The notes: generated by a model not told the origin, from the letters alone. 64,000 nucleotides of DNA from Streptomyces xanthophaeus (GCF_030440515.1 NZ_CP076543.1:6666001-6730000); one strand, 5' to 3'; positions 33,588 through 42,227 are shown, numbered from the stretch's first letter. Program-made: numbers and translations.

Positions 33588-34010
33588 ATGAGCGAGCACG
33601 CAGCCGAGGGCTCCGGTTCCCAGGACGTCCCCGACGAGGACGTCATCGAACTGGCCACCAAGATCTTCGACCTCGCCCGCCAGGGTGAGACCGCGACGCT
33701 CACCGCCTACCTGGACGCCGGGGTTCCGGCGAACCTCACCAACGACCGCGGGGACACCCTGGTCATGCTCGCCGCCTACCACGGTCACGCCGACGCCGTG
33801 TCGGCCCTGCTGGCCCGCGGCGCCGAGGCCGACCGCGCCAACGACCGCGGCCAGACCCCGCTCGCCGGCGCGGTCTTCAAGGGCGAGGAGGCCGTCATCC
33901 GTGCGCTGCTCGCGGGCGGGGCCGATCCGAAGGCCGGAACCCCCTCGGCCGTGGACACGGCGCGCATGTTCGCCAAGGCCGACCTGCTGGAACTTTTCGG
34001 AGCCGAGTAG
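33588..34010 (+). CDS. Ankyrin-repeat protein
   Basis: A 140-residue soluble protein made almost entirely of ankyrin repeats: the TNDRGDTLVMLAAYHGHADA unit, the ANDRGQTPLAGAVFKGEEAV unit and a degenerate capping repeat ending in FAKADLLELFGAE. Such small proteins mediate protein-protein contacts. ATG 33588 is preceded by GAAAGGCGG upstream and begins an acidic N-terminus. The neighbour downstream is a HEAT-repeat protein, so two scaffold-type proteins lie together. Confidence 0.9.
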   Translation: MSEHAAEGSGSQDVPDEDVIELATKIFDLARQGETATLTAYLDAGVPANLTNDRGDTLVMLAAYHGHADAVSALLARGAEADRANDRGQTPLAGAVFKGEEAVIRALLAGGADPKAGTPSAVDTARMFAKADLLELFGAE

Positions 34011-34347
34011 TCCGGTTTTGCCGGGGATCTGGCCGGGCCCGGACGCATCCCCAGCTCACAGGTTGGTCACGGCGGCCATAAATGTGGTCGCGGCGCACAA
34101 ACCGCCTGGGTCATCATGGCGTCGGATTCGATTCGCGAGCACGGGGGACGGGCAGAAGCGGGCGAGCGAGAACACGAAGGGTGTGCGAGGCCGGCCCGGC
34201 CTCCATGATCACGAAGCACCGACGAGAGTGAGAAGGCAATGGTCTACATCGAGCGGAACATGACGGCGGACGTCCTCACATGCTGTTACGCGGCCCTGTG
34301 AATCCCGATTCCCGGTTGCGTCCCCAGCTTGATTTGAGGCCATTCCC
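34011..34347. other. Intergenic region upstream of the HEAT-repeat gene
   Basis: 337 bp. It contains a possible 20-residue leader peptide (34239-34301) and otherwise no recognised gene or clear promoter. Confidence 0.5.
34239..34301 (+). CDS. Candidate 20-residue leader peptide with a Cys-Cys pair
   Basis: ATG 34239 to TGA 34301 encodes MVYIERNMTADVLTCCYAAL. AGAAGG lies close upstream. It ends 46 bp before the HEAT-repeat ATG. The two Cys codons near the end are unusual for a random high-GC frame and recall cysteine-rich attenuator peptides of other actinobacteria. No conservation check could be made. Confidence 0.35.
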   Translation: MVYIERNMTADVLTCCYAAL

Positions 34348-35745
34348 ATGTTCGAACCAGTCATAGCGCCGAGCGGTACCCTGCTCGGGCTCCTCCAGCG
34401 GGGCCGTGGCGACGGCACGCTGCACGCACTCGCGGCACCCAGGGCGGAGGCCCTCGAGGCCCTCAACCAGTGCGTGCTCCGCGACCCGCGCCAGGACTGG
34501 CAGGTCGAGAACCGCTCCTTGTACTACGCCCGGCTGTACCTGGACCTCGCCGGTCCCCTGGGCGAGATCGAGGCCCACCTCTTCAGCGCCGACGACCTCG
34601 TCGACGAGGAGGACCACCGCACGGGCCTCGCCCTGTCCGTCCTGGGCCACCTGGCCTCCTACGGCCGCGACGACGCGCTCATGCTGCTGCGCCGCTACGC
34701 CGCCTCCGGGGCGAACTGGGCCTGGGCACTCGACGAGCTGGCCCTGCGCGACGACGACGAAGGCCTGCGGTCCCTGGCCTCGGCCGTCCTCGCCCGCTTC
34801 CCCGCCACGGCGGAGGGCGAGGCGCGGCTGGCCGCCGCCGTCCGCGACGCCTACGAGCCCCGCCCGTGGTGCCTGTGGGAGGAGACGCCCCAGTACGGGG
34901 AGCGCCTGCGCGCCGCCCGTCAGCAGGGCTCCTTCGACCGCTGGCAGCGCCAGATGACCCCGAGCGGGCCCCGGCCCGGCTGGGGCGTCCAGGCCGTCTT
35001 CGACTGGGCCGCCGACGGGCTGCGCCGCGGCACCCCGCTGCACGTCCCCGCGGCCCGCTGCCTCGCCGCCGTGGCCCAGCCCGAGGACCGCTCCGCCATC
35101 CTCGCGGCCGCCGCCGGCGCCGACGGGGAGGCCGCCCGGGCCACCGCCCTGCACCACCTGGTCCTTGCCGAGCCGGACAACCCGGCCGTGCTGGACCTCA
35201 TCGAAGCCGCCGCCGACGAGCCCGCCGTGGCCGCCTACGAGCGCATGTGCGGCCCCGAGGCCGTCGAACGGGCCCGGCGCTGGGTCCACCGCCCCGACGC
35301 GCTCGGCGAGGCCGCCGCGGCCACCCTGGCCGCCCGCGGCGGAGCCGAGGACGCGGGCCTGGTGCTGGGCGCCCTGCGCTCCACCGTGCGCGGTGCGGGC
35401 CCGGACACCCGGCGCCTGTTCGCCCTGGTGGACGGGGCCGGCCGGCTCGCCATCGGCTGCGCGGCCCCCGTGCTGCGCCACATCTACCGCGAGACCGCCT
35501 CGTCCCACCTGCGCGGCCGGGCCGCACGGGCGCTGGCCAGCACCGACCCCTCCTTCGCGGCGGGCTTCGCCGTCGAATGCCTGTGGGACTGCGAGGAGAC
35601 CACCCGCGAGGTGGCGGCCCGCCACGCCGAGACGGCCGACGCCCGCGTGGCGCCCCGGCTGCGCCGCCTGGCCTCCGATCCCGCGGAGGAGGAGGACGTC
35701 CAGTCGGCCGTCCGCAGCCGCATCGCACCGGAATCGGCCGTGTAG
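34348..35745 (+). CDS. HEAT-repeat protein
   Basis: A 465-residue alpha-solenoid protein. It is a series of short helix pairs, for example DDALMLLRRYAASGANWAWA, GLRSLASAVLARFPATAEGE and VLDLIEAAADEPAVAAYERM. No catalytic motif or membrane segment is visible. HEAT repeats act as scaffolds. ATG 34348 gives MFEPVIAPSGTLLGLLQ as start; it is preceded by GAGGCCATTCCC. A strong terminator follows. A Cys-rich candidate leader peptide lies upstream. Confidence 0.9.
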   Translation: MFEPVIAPSGTLLGLLQRGRGDGTLHALAAPRAEALEALNQCVLRDPRQDWQVENRSLYYARLYLDLAGPLGEIEAHLFSADDLVDEEDHRTGLALSVLGHLASYGRDDALMLLRRYAASGANWAWALDELALRDDDEGLRSLASAVLARFPATAEGEARLAAAVRDAYEPRPWCLWEETPQYGERLRAARQQGSFDRWQRQMTPSGPRPGWGVQAVFDWAADGLRRGTPLHVPAARCLAAVAQPEDRSAILAAAAGADGEAARATALHHLVLAEPDNPAVLDLIEAAADEPAVAAYERMCGPEAVERARRWVHRPDALGEAAAATLAARGGAEDAGLVLGALRSTVRGAGPDTRRLFALVDGAGRLAIGCAAPVLRHIYRETASSHLRGRAARALASTDPSFAAGFAVECLWDCEETTREVAARHAETADARVAPRLRRLASDPAEEEDVQSAVRSRIAPESAV

Positions 35746-35766
35746 ACCCGCCGGCAGCCCCACCGA

Positions 35767-35814
35767 CAGCACTCGGCCCGGCCCCCTGACAAGAGGGGGC
35801 CGGGCCGAGTGCTG
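35767..35814. terminator. Strong bidirectional terminator
   Basis: A perfect 21-bp stem (35767-35787 with 35794-35814) and a 6-nt loop GACAAG, between the HEAT gene and the convergent anti-sigma candidate. Confidence 0.85.
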
Positions 35815-35840
35815 TGACGGCGCGGGGCCGCGCAGCGCGA

Positions 35841-36506
35841 TCAGGGCGAAAGGGTGGCCGGTGGGCTGGGGGTTCGGGTGGGGCGCCCCATTTCCTTCTC
35901 TTTCAGGAAGGCCAATCGGAAGTCGACCGAGCAGTACGGGACCCATTCGTTCGGCAGGACTCCGAAGGCGAGTCCCCACTTCTCCTCCCACCACGGCTGG
36001 AAGTACGCCCACGTCAACACGAGCGTGTGTCCCGGGGGGACCGCCTTCGGGTTGACCTTGAGGGTGCGTTTGCCATCGCTGCTCGACACGCCGGCCGCGG
36101 GATCGTCCTTCGGGCCGCGGACCCAGCCCTTGACCGCCTTGCACTCGAGTTCCGGCAGCAGCGGGGGCACGACGGTCGGGACCCCCAGTTCCTTCAGCCG
36201 GTCGGCCAGGGCCGGGAGCTGCTCCTGCCGGGGCGCATCGAACCGCAGCGACCCGTCCGGCTCCTTCGTGATCTTGGGCGCGTCCGAGGCCGAACGGCTC
36301 GGCGTGCCGGCCGGCAGGGAGCCGGTGCGGGTGCTGCCCGTGAGGGTCATGACGGCGACCACGGTGGCCGTGGCGACGCCCACCGCGAGCGGAATGCCGT
36401 ACCGCCGGGCGAAGGACCGGGCGGGGGGCGTGGGCTCGATCTCGGGGAGACGGGCCAGGAGCGCTGCCTTCAGCCGCTCCTCGAAGCCACTGGGGCTGCT
36501 GTTCAT
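35841..36506 (-). CDS. Candidate anti-sigma / single-TM regulatory protein
   Basis: A 221-residue protein: an N-terminal cytoplasmic segment (FEERLKAALLARLPEIEPTP), one transmembrane helix (IPLAVGVATATVVAVMTLTG, about residues 37-57) and an extracytoplasmic domain with two Cys (LECKAV, PYCSVD). It overlaps the ECF sigma gene by 4 bp, so it is probably its anti-sigma factor. It lacks the HxxxCxxC zinc motif of ZAS-type anti-sigmas. The function is inferred from coupling only. Confidence 0.7.
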   Translation of the reverse strand: MNSSPSGFEERLKAALLARLPEIEPTPPARSFARRYGIPLAVGVATATVVAVMTLTGSTRTGSLPAGTPSRSASDAPKITKEPDGSLRFDAPRQEQLPALADRLKELGVPTVVPPLLPELECKAVKGWVRGPKDDPAAGVSSSDGKRTLKVNPKAVPPGHTLVLTWAYFQPWWEEKWGLAFGVLPNEWVPYCSVDFRLAFLKEKEMGRPTRTPSPPATLSP

Positions 36507-37075
36507 CGGGCTGCCTCCATCTGGCGTGCGGTCATGGAGCCCGGGGCGCCCAGAGCGCGCCGGGCCCGGTGCAGGCGGACGCGGACCGTCGCCTGGGTGA
36601 CGCCGAGGGCCTGGGCGGCCTCGGCCGGGGTGAGCTGGTCGAGCACGACCAGGTCGAGGGCGGCGCGCAGCGGCTCGGACAGGGCGGCGTGGCGCTCCGC
36701 GAGCTCTCTGAACGCGCGCTGGGCGTCGATCCGCTCCTCCAGCGCCGCCACGTCCTCGTCGTCGAGCAGGCGCCGCCCGCTCAGCCGCGCCAGCGCCCCG
36801 CTCTCGCGCGCCAGCCCGCGGGCATGGCCCGACAGGACGTTGCGGGCTATTCCGAACACCCAGGCGACCGGCGCTCCCCTGTCGGGCCGGTAGCCGCGGG
36901 CCGAGCTCATCGCGGCCAGGAAGATGTCGGCCGTCAGATCGGCCGCCAGGTGCGGGTCGGCGACCCGCCGCGTGACGAAGCCGAGCACGGCGTCGATGTG
37001 TTCCTCGTAGAACGCCGCGAACCCCTCGGGCGTGGTGAGGTCTGGTGGTCCGGTCTCGTGTCGTGGGCTGAGCAC
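36503..37075 (-). CDS. ECF RNA polymerase sigma factor
   Basis: A 190-residue sigma-70 family protein with region 2 (about residues 18-85: FYEEHIDAVLGFVTRRVADP, DLTADIFLAAMSSARGYRPD) and region 4 (about 115-175: LSEPLRAALDLVVLDQLTPA, LGVTQATVRVRLHRARRALG). GTG 37075 is preceded by AGGGAGGAACCGG. It is translationally coupled to the downstream single-TM protein. No autoregulatory promoter was recognised. Confidence 0.9.
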   Translation of the reverse strand: MLSPRHETGPPDLTTPEGFAAFYEEHIDAVLGFVTRRVADPHLAADLTADIFLAAMSSARGYRPDRGAPVAWVFGIARNVLSGHARGLARESGALARLSGRRLLDDEDVAALEERIDAQRAFRELAERHAALSEPLRAALDLVVLDQLTPAEAAQALGVTQATVRVRLHRARRALGAPGSMTARQMEAAR

Positions 37076-37147
37076 CCGGTTCCTCCCTGCGCGGGGGACC
37101 CGGTCGGCCCCCTCACCCCGTACTTGGCCGAAGCCGCCTCGAACGTT

Positions 37148-38017
37148 TCACCGGGACCTCACGAACCTGACCGGCACGCCCGGCCGGGCCTGCGCCGCCG
37201 CGTCCAGGGCCGGTCCCGGCGGGACCACGCCCACCACCGGGTAGCCGCCCGTCACCGGGTGATCGGCCAGGAACACCACCGGCAGCCCGTCCGGCGGCAC
37301 CTGGACCGCGCCCAGCACCATGCCCTCGCTCGGCAGCTCGCCCGCCCGGGCGCGGACCAGCGCGGGGCCCGCCTCCGTGCGCAGCCCGATCCGGTTCGAC
37401 CTCGGCGACACCCGGAACGCCGCCCGCCACAGCCCGGCCAGCGAGGCCCCCGTGAACCAGTCCGCCCTCGGCCCCGGCCGCAGCGGGAGCAGCAGCTCCG
37501 AAGGCGGCCCGGGCAGGCCGCAGGCATCCGCCCCGGGGGCCGGATCCGGGCCCGGCAGGCCGACCGGCAGCAGCATCCCGGCCGACAGGACCGGCGGCCC
37601 CAGCCCGGACAGCAGGTCCGTGGAGCGACTGCCCAGGACCGGCGGGACGGTCAGGCCTCCCCGCACCGCGACGTAGCCGCGCACTCCCGACTCCGCCCGG
37701 CCCACCTCCAGCTCCGCCCCCGCCGGGAGCCGGACCGGCGCCCCCCAGGCCACCGGGCGACCGGAGATCCGTACCGGACAGGGCGCGCCCGTGACCGCCA
37801 CGGTGGTCGCAGCCAGGGCCCGCAGCCCGACCCCGTCCAGGGTCGTCTCCAGCGCCGCCGCGTCCGGAGCGTTGCCGACGAGCCGGTTGGCCAGCGCGTA
37901 CGCCGCCGTGTCGAGGGCTCCCGAGCGCGGGACCCCCAGATGCGCGTACCCCGGGCGCCCCCGGTCCTGGACCGTCGTCAGCGCCCCCGGCCGCACCACC
38001 AGCAGCCCCTCAGCCAC
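37148..38017 (-). CDS. pxpC: 5-oxoprolinase subunit C (biotin-dependent carboxyltransferase-like)
   Basis: A 289-residue protein of the PxpC/KipA family, starting LLVVRPGALTTVQDRGRPGY, with SGALDTAAYALANRLVGNAP and LADHPVTGGYPVVGVV later. PxpABC together hydrolyse 5-oxoproline (pyroglutamate) to glutamate using ATP. The GTG start at 38017 overlaps the pxpB stop by 8 bp. The order pxpA-pxpB-pxpC on one transcript is typical. The older name is allophanate hydrolase subunit 2. Confidence 0.92.
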   Translation of the reverse strand: MAEGLLVVRPGALTTVQDRGRPGYAHLGVPRSGALDTAAYALANRLVGNAPDAAALETTLDGVGLRALAATTVAVTGAPCPVRISGRPVAWGAPVRLPAGAELEVGRAESGVRGYVAVRGGLTVPPVLGSRSTDLLSGLGPPVLSAGMLLPVGLPGPDPAPGADACGLPGPPSELLLPLRPGPRADWFTGASLAGLWRAAFRVSPRSNRIGLRTEAGPALVRARAGELPSEGMVLGAVQVPPDGLPVVFLADHPVTGGYPVVGVVPPGPALDAAAQARPGVPVRFVRSR

Positions 38018-38633
38018 GGCCGTCCCCCTCCGTGAACCGCACCCGGACCCCGGGTGCGAAGAGCGCCGCCGGTTCGCGCCGCGGATCCCACAGCACCGCG
38101 TCCGTGGAGCCGATCAGCTGCCAGCCGCCGGGGGAGGAGCGCGGGTACACCCCCGCGTACTCCCCGGCCAGCGCCAGCGAGCCCGCCGGGACGGCCGTAC
38201 GGGGCGTCTCGCGGCGGGGGAGGTGGAAGCGCTCCGGCAGTCCCGTCAGGTAGCCGAAGCCCGGCGCGAAACCGCAGAAGGCCACCCGGAAGACGGTCGC
38301 GCCGACGATCCCCGGGACCTCCCGCGGGGCGACCCTCCACAGCCGGGCCACCTCCACCAGGTCCGGGCCGTCGTACCGCACCGGCACGGTGACCTCAGGC
38401 CCCTGCGCCGGCGCGAGCGGCGGGACCTCCCACCGCGCGATCCGGGCACCGAGCGCCGCCGGGTCCCGTACGCCGTCCAGCAGCACGGTCCGCGCGGCCG
38501 GCACGAGGTCCCGTACGGGCCCCAGCTCGCCCGCCTCCCGGCGGCGCAGCAGCTCGGCGTGGAGCGCGGCGACCTCGTCCGCCGACTCCAGTTCGATCAG
38601 CAGCGCCTCACCACCCACCACCAGGGGCCTCAC
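38010..38633 (-). CDS. pxpB: 5-oxoprolinase subunit B
   Basis: A 207-residue PxpB/KipI family protein. Markers are EVARLWRVAPREVPGIVGAT, VFRVAFCGFAPGFGYLTGLP and SPGGWQLIGSTDAVLWDP. GTG 38633 overlaps the pxpA stop (GTGA), fixing the start; a longer open frame upstream is an artefact of the pxpA overlap. It probably forms a complex with PxpC. In Bacillus the homologue KipI inhibits a sporulation kinase, but the 5-oxoprolinase role is better supported here by context. Confidence 0.93.
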   Translation of the reverse strand: MRPLVVGGEALLIELESADEVAALHAELLRRREAGELGPVRDLVPAARTVLLDGVRDPAALGARIARWEVPPLAPAQGPEVTVPVRYDGPDLVEVARLWRVAPREVPGIVGATVFRVAFCGFAPGFGYLTGLPERFHLPRRETPRTAVPAGSLALAGEYAGVYPRSSPGGWQLIGSTDAVLWDPRREPAALFAPGVRVRFTEGDGRG

Positions 38634-39424
38634 GCGAAGGCCTCCACCCGGACCCCGGCCGCGCCCAGCGCCTCCCGGACCCGGCGGGCGAGCCCGGCCG
38701 CCCCCGGGGTGTCCCCGTGCAGGCACAGCGAGCGCGCGGCCACCCGGACCGGCGATCCGTCGGCCGCCGTCACCGCCCCCTCGGCCGCCATCCGGACGGC
38801 CCGCGCCACGACCGCCTCCGGGTCGTGCAGCACGGCATGCGGCTCGCCGCGCGGGACCAGCGTCCCGGCCGGCGTGTAGGCGCGGTCGGCGAATGCCTCC
38901 GGTACGGGAGCCAGCCCGGCCTCCCCGGCCGCGGCCAGCAGCAGCGACCCGGGCAGTCCCAGCACCGGCAGGCCCCCGGTGGTACCGGACCCGGCCGCCA
39001 GCCGGACGCCCGCGACCACGGCGGCGGCCTGGCCCGCGTCGTGCACGGTGCGGTTGTACAGCGCGCCGTGCGGTTTCACGTAGGACACCCGGGAGCCGGC
39101 CGCCCGGGCGAACACCTCCAGCGCCCCGATCTGGTAGGCCACCTCGTCGGCGAGCTCACCGGGCGGCACGTCCATGGAGCGCCGCCCGAAACCGGCCAGA
39201 TCGCGGTAGGACACCTGCGCGCCGATCCGCACACCCCGCTCCGCGGCCAGCTCGCACACGCGGCGCATGATGGACGGGTCACCGGCGTGGAAGCCGCAGG
39301 CCACATTGGCGCTCGTGACGACGGAGAGCAGGGCCTCGTCGTCGGTGAGCGTCCAGCGCCCGAAGCCCTCGCCGAGGTCGGCGTTGAGGTCGATCACCGG
39401 AACGGATGCGATCATGGAATCCAT
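38630..39424 (-). CDS. pxpA: 5-oxoprolinase subunit A (LamB/YcsF family)
   Basis: A 264-residue protein with the PxpA hallmarks IDLNADLGEGFGRWTLTDDE, VTSANVACGFHAGDP and VSYVKPHGALYNRT; the Asp and His residues line the active site. With PxpB and PxpC it opens 5-oxoproline, recycling the product of spontaneous glutamine cyclisation. Two ATGs (39424 and 39415) are possible; the first is used. It is the first gene of the operon and is divergent from the SMC-complex genes. Confidence 0.93.
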   Translation of the reverse strand: MDSMIASVPVIDLNADLGEGFGRWTLTDDEALLSVVTSANVACGFHAGDPSIMRRVCELAAERGVRIGAQVSYRDLAGFGRRSMDVPPGELADEVAYQIGALEVFARAAGSRVSYVKPHGALYNRTVHDAGQAAAVVAGVRLAAGSGTTGGLPVLGLPGSLLLAAAGEAGLAPVPEAFADRAYTPAGTLVPRGEPHAVLHDPEAVVARAVRMAAEGAVTAADGSPVRVAARSLCLHGDTPGAAGLARRVREALGAAGVRVEAFA

Positions 39425-39486
39425 GCGCCGAGCGTAGAGCAGACGGCCTGACCGGCTGCCGGGACGATCCGGCCGAACCATGCCGT

Positions 39487-39517
39487 TTGGGATGTTGTCA
39501 GCAACAGGACCTAGTCT
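39487..39517 (+). promoter_or_regulatory. Candidate promoter for leaderless start of the kleisin-like gene
   Basis: TTGGGA (39487-39492), 19-bp spacer, TAGTCT (39512-39517). The GTG start at 39524 lies 7 nt after the -10 element, so the transcript could be leaderless. The spacer holds the imperfect palindrome TGTTGTCAGCAACA (39493-39506). Confidence 0.45.
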
Positions 39518-39523
39518 TTGTCC

Positions 39524-41029
39524 GTGACTCTCCCCGCCCCGGCGAAGACCCTTCCGTCCCCGGCGCCGGGCCCGGCCGCCGACGAGGGCCTGGCCCGGCG
39601 GCTGCGCGCCCTCGCCTGCACCGCCCCGCTCCACGACCTCGACGTACGCAAGGCCAATCTGGCCGGCGAGTACGGGGTCTACGCGATGGCGGAGGTCGCG
39701 CTGGCCGCGATCGACCTGGTCACGCTCAACATGGACTTCGACACGGGCGCCGACCACGAGCAGATAGTGGCCAGGCTGCTGCCCCGCGTCGCGGCCCAGG
39801 CCCCCACCCGCCCGGCGGCCGAGCACGAGCGGGTGGCCCGCTGGGTGCTGGAGAACCTGATCAACGTCGGCAGCGTGGACCGCGGTTTCCGCGCGATCTA
39901 CGGCACCTTCGGCCCCGACGGCGTCTACGTGCGCCGGGACTACGACTTCAAGCTGATCGAAGAGGTCCCCGGCTACGGCGGCGTGGTCTACCTGCGCACC
40001 ACCGACGAGGCCGTCAACGTCCTGGTCGGCGCCCTCGACACGGACGTCACCAGCGCCCAGATCGCCGCCGAGGTCAAGCTGGAGGTGCTGATCAGCCGCG
40101 GCCGGCTGGCCGACGCCCAGCTCGCCGCCGAGCAGGCCCGCTACCGGACCGTCCAGTACGCCGAGACCCTGCGCCGCACGCTGGACGCGACGCGCCGCAA
40201 CGTCCGGGCGGTGGACTGGCTCCAGGCCGTGCCCGACATGATCGCCGAGGCCCTGGACCACGTCGCCGACCGCTACCGCCACGAGAACGCGATCCTGACC
40301 AACATCCGCAAGGCGCGCGACGAGGCGGAGGAACCGGAGAACAAGCGGCGCGCGGCCGAACTCGTCGACATCGTCAAGGACTGCATCCGCCGCCACACGC
40401 AGCTACAGTCCCGGCTGCTGGACGCCGGCCCGCTGTTCCGCGCCGAACAGGACCGCCAGGCCTTCGCCGCCCCGGCACCCCGCTCCGGCATCGACCTGTA
40501 CGGCCAGCTCGTCGCCCCGCTCCTGCCGCTCCCCCTGGAGCAGGCGAGCCGGGTGACCGCCGCCTTCTTCGCCTCCGGCGCGGGGCTGCGCACGCCCGTC
40601 TCGGTGCGGGTGGCCGACCTGGTCGAGATCCTGCTCACCCCGCCCGTGGAGCGCGAGCACCTCGGCGCGGAGATGCCCGAACCGGACCTCATCGCCACCC
40701 CGGACGACAGCCGCTTCAGCGAGGAGCAGCTCGCCGCCGCTACGGAGCTCCTGGACCTCCCGCACGACGCCCCGCGGCGGCTGTCCGGGCTCCTCGCACA
40801 GGCCCGCCGCAGCGATCCGGAACTGCCGTACCTGGTGGCCCTGCTGGCCGTCCACGCGGCGAGCCCGGCCGTCGGCACGGCCTACCGGCAGGGGGAGGAG
40901 CGGCTCCTCTTCGCGGTGGACGACGGCACGCAGCTCGACGACCCCGAATTCGGCGGCGCCGACCTCATCGTCGGCACCGCCCTCCTGGACGCCGCGGGCA
41001 TGGCCGCCGACCGCGCGGAGGCCTCGTGA
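39524..41029 (+). CDS. Candidate kleisin of an SMC-like complex (MukF/JetA-like)
   Basis: About 501 residues, soluble and mostly helical, with no recognised enzymatic motif. A segment near residues 100-155 (ARWVLENLINVGSVDRGF, YVRRDYDFKLIEEVPGYGG) reads like a winged helix; a helical central region follows and a C-terminal alpha/beta region ends the protein. Position as first gene before a MukE/JetB-like gene and an SMC-like gene, in the order seen for MukF-MukE-MukB and JetABC, suggests the kleisin role; sequence evidence is weak. Start could be GTG 39524 (leaderless) or TTG 39518 (AGGA 8 nt upstream). Confidence 0.6.
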   Translation: MTLPAPAKTLPSPAPGPAADEGLARRLRALACTAPLHDLDVRKANLAGEYGVYAMAEVALAAIDLVTLNMDFDTGADHEQIVARLLPRVAAQAPTRPAAEHERVARWVLENLINVGSVDRGFRAIYGTFGPDGVYVRRDYDFKLIEEVPGYGGVVYLRTTDEAVNVLVGALDTDVTSAQIAAEVKLEVLISRGRLADAQLAAEQARYRTVQYAETLRRTLDATRRNVRAVDWLQAVPDMIAEALDHVADRYRHENAILTNIRKARDEAEEPENKRRAAELVDIVKDCIRRHTQLQSRLLDAGPLFRAEQDRQAFAAPAPRSGIDLYGQLVAPLLPLPLEQASRVTAAFFASGAGLRTPVSVRVADLVEILLTPPVEREHLGAEMPEPDLIATPDDSRFSEEQLAAATELLDLPHDAPRRLSGLLAQARRSDPELPYLVALLAVHAASPAVGTAYRQGEERLLFAVDDGTQLDDPEFGGADLIVGTALLDAAGMAADRAEAS

Positions 41030-41077
41030 CCGCCGTCGCCTCTGCCTGTCCCGTCGTAGCCCGGCCGGCTCCCCATT

Positions 41078-41165
41078 CAGCCCCTCCGGCGTTTGAGGAG
41101 CGGGGTCCGGGGCGGAGCCCCAGGAATCCCGGCTCCGCCGGGCACCGGGCTCTGCCCGGACCTGC
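41078..41165. repeat. REP-like dispersed streptomycete repeat with hairpins
   Basis: Starts near CAGCCCCTCCGGCG (41078), followed by GTTTGAGGAG and two hairpin units (GGGGTCCGGGGCGGAGCCCC region; CCCGGCTCCGCCGGG region). This intergenic sequence type recurs in many Streptomyces genomes (from memory). It lies between the first and second gene of the SMC-like set and may shape readthrough. Confidence 0.65.
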
Positions 41166-41324
41166 GCCTCGAACGCAGGCGAGGCCGGATGTGGCTGAGC
41201 CATCGGCCGGACGCCCGCGCGTCGCGAGGCACGTCGCCGCGGCCGAATCCCCTGCGCGGCCCTGCCGCGCGCCCCGTACCGCCCGTACGACCCGTACGAC
41301 CCGCACCGCCGAGGAGACCCACCC

Positions 41325-42227
41325 GTGAGCGACCACCACGCCGAGCACCCCGCGTGGAGCGAGCCCGACGCGCCGGCGGCTCCCGCCGTGCCCGCCGGCA
41401 CCGCCGCGGTGACCCCCGCCGACGCCGCCGACGCGGCCCGGCTCGTCGCGTTCGGGCTGCAGCCCAAGCTGCTCCCCGCCCGGGACGCCGAGTACGCGGA
41501 GCTGCTGCGCCGCTACCGCGAGGACCCGGCCTTCGGCCGACTCGCCGACGCCGTCGCCACCGGCCTCGGCCTCGTCGTCCTGGAGGTGTCCCCGCGCGCC
41601 GGCATGGCCGTGGCCGCCGGTGAGGACTCCGTCTTCGCCGTCCGGATGGGCGACTACGCCCGCCGCACCGCCGCAGACTCCGCCGACCGCTTCCTGCACG
41701 GCCTCGCGCACCTCGCCGTGGCCGCCCTGGCCTTCCCGCGCCCCGAGGACCTCGCCGACGACGGCTACATCGGCCGCATCACCGTCAACGGCGTCGACGC
41801 CTTCGTCCGGCAGACCTGCCGCCGCCTGGAGGAGCGCGCCGAGGAGCTCGGTGAGAACACCGACCCGGCCACCGACGCCCCCGGCCTGGAGGCCGCCTGG
41901 CGCGTCTACGCCCGCCGCAGCGCGACCGGCGCCACCAAGGACGCCCGCCGCCTCGCGGGCTCCACCACCGGCATCGTCGGCAAGGCGGCCGCCTTCCTCA
42001 CCGACTCCGGTTTCCTCCAGCGCACCGGGGACGAGGCCGGCGGCACCTACCGCACCACCCCCCGCTACCAGCTCCAGGTCCGGGACATGGCGGGCAGCGC
42101 GGCGATGGCCGAGCTCCTGGAGCTCGGCGTGGTCCCCGTCAGCGACGGTTCCGCCACCCTGCTGCCGCCGCCCGAGGGCGACGACCTGGAACTGGCCGCC
42201 GACGCCGGGCTCCCGTTCCACGCCTGA
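41325..42227 (+). CDS. Winged-helix protein, MukE/JetB-like candidate
   Basis: A 300-residue soluble protein. The N-terminal 40 residues are Ala/Pro-rich and disordered. Helical segments LQPKLLPARDAEYAELLRRY and ADRFLHGLAHLAVAALAFP are followed by a winged-helix-like segment near residues 205-250 (GIVGKAAAFLTDSGFLQRTG, YRTTPRYQLQVRDMA). Placed between a kleisin candidate and an SMC-like ATPase, it matches the accessory winged-helix subunit in MukBEF/Wadjet-type complexes. Assignment rests on order and fold hints, not on a diagnostic motif. Confidence 0.6.
   Translation: MSDHHAEHPAWSEPDAPAAPAVPAGTAAVTPADAADAARLVAFGLQPKLLPARDAEYAELLRRYREDPAFGRLADAVATGLGLVVLEVSPRAGMAVAAGEDSVFAVRMGDYARRTAADSADRFLHGLAHLAVAALAFPRPEDLADDGYIGRITVNGVDAFVRQTCRRLEERAEELGENTDPATDAPGLEAAWRVYARRSATGATKDARRLAGSTTGIVGKAAAFLTDSGFLQRTGDEAGGTYRTTPRYQLQVRDMAGSAAMAELLELGVVPVSDGSATLLPPPEGDDLELAADAGLPFHA

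Noticed and set aside
41093..41623. 176-codon frame through the REP-like element into the winged-helix gene
   Set aside because: It reads a non-coding repeat and then the wrong frame of the real gene; codon-position bias favours the frame starting at 41325.
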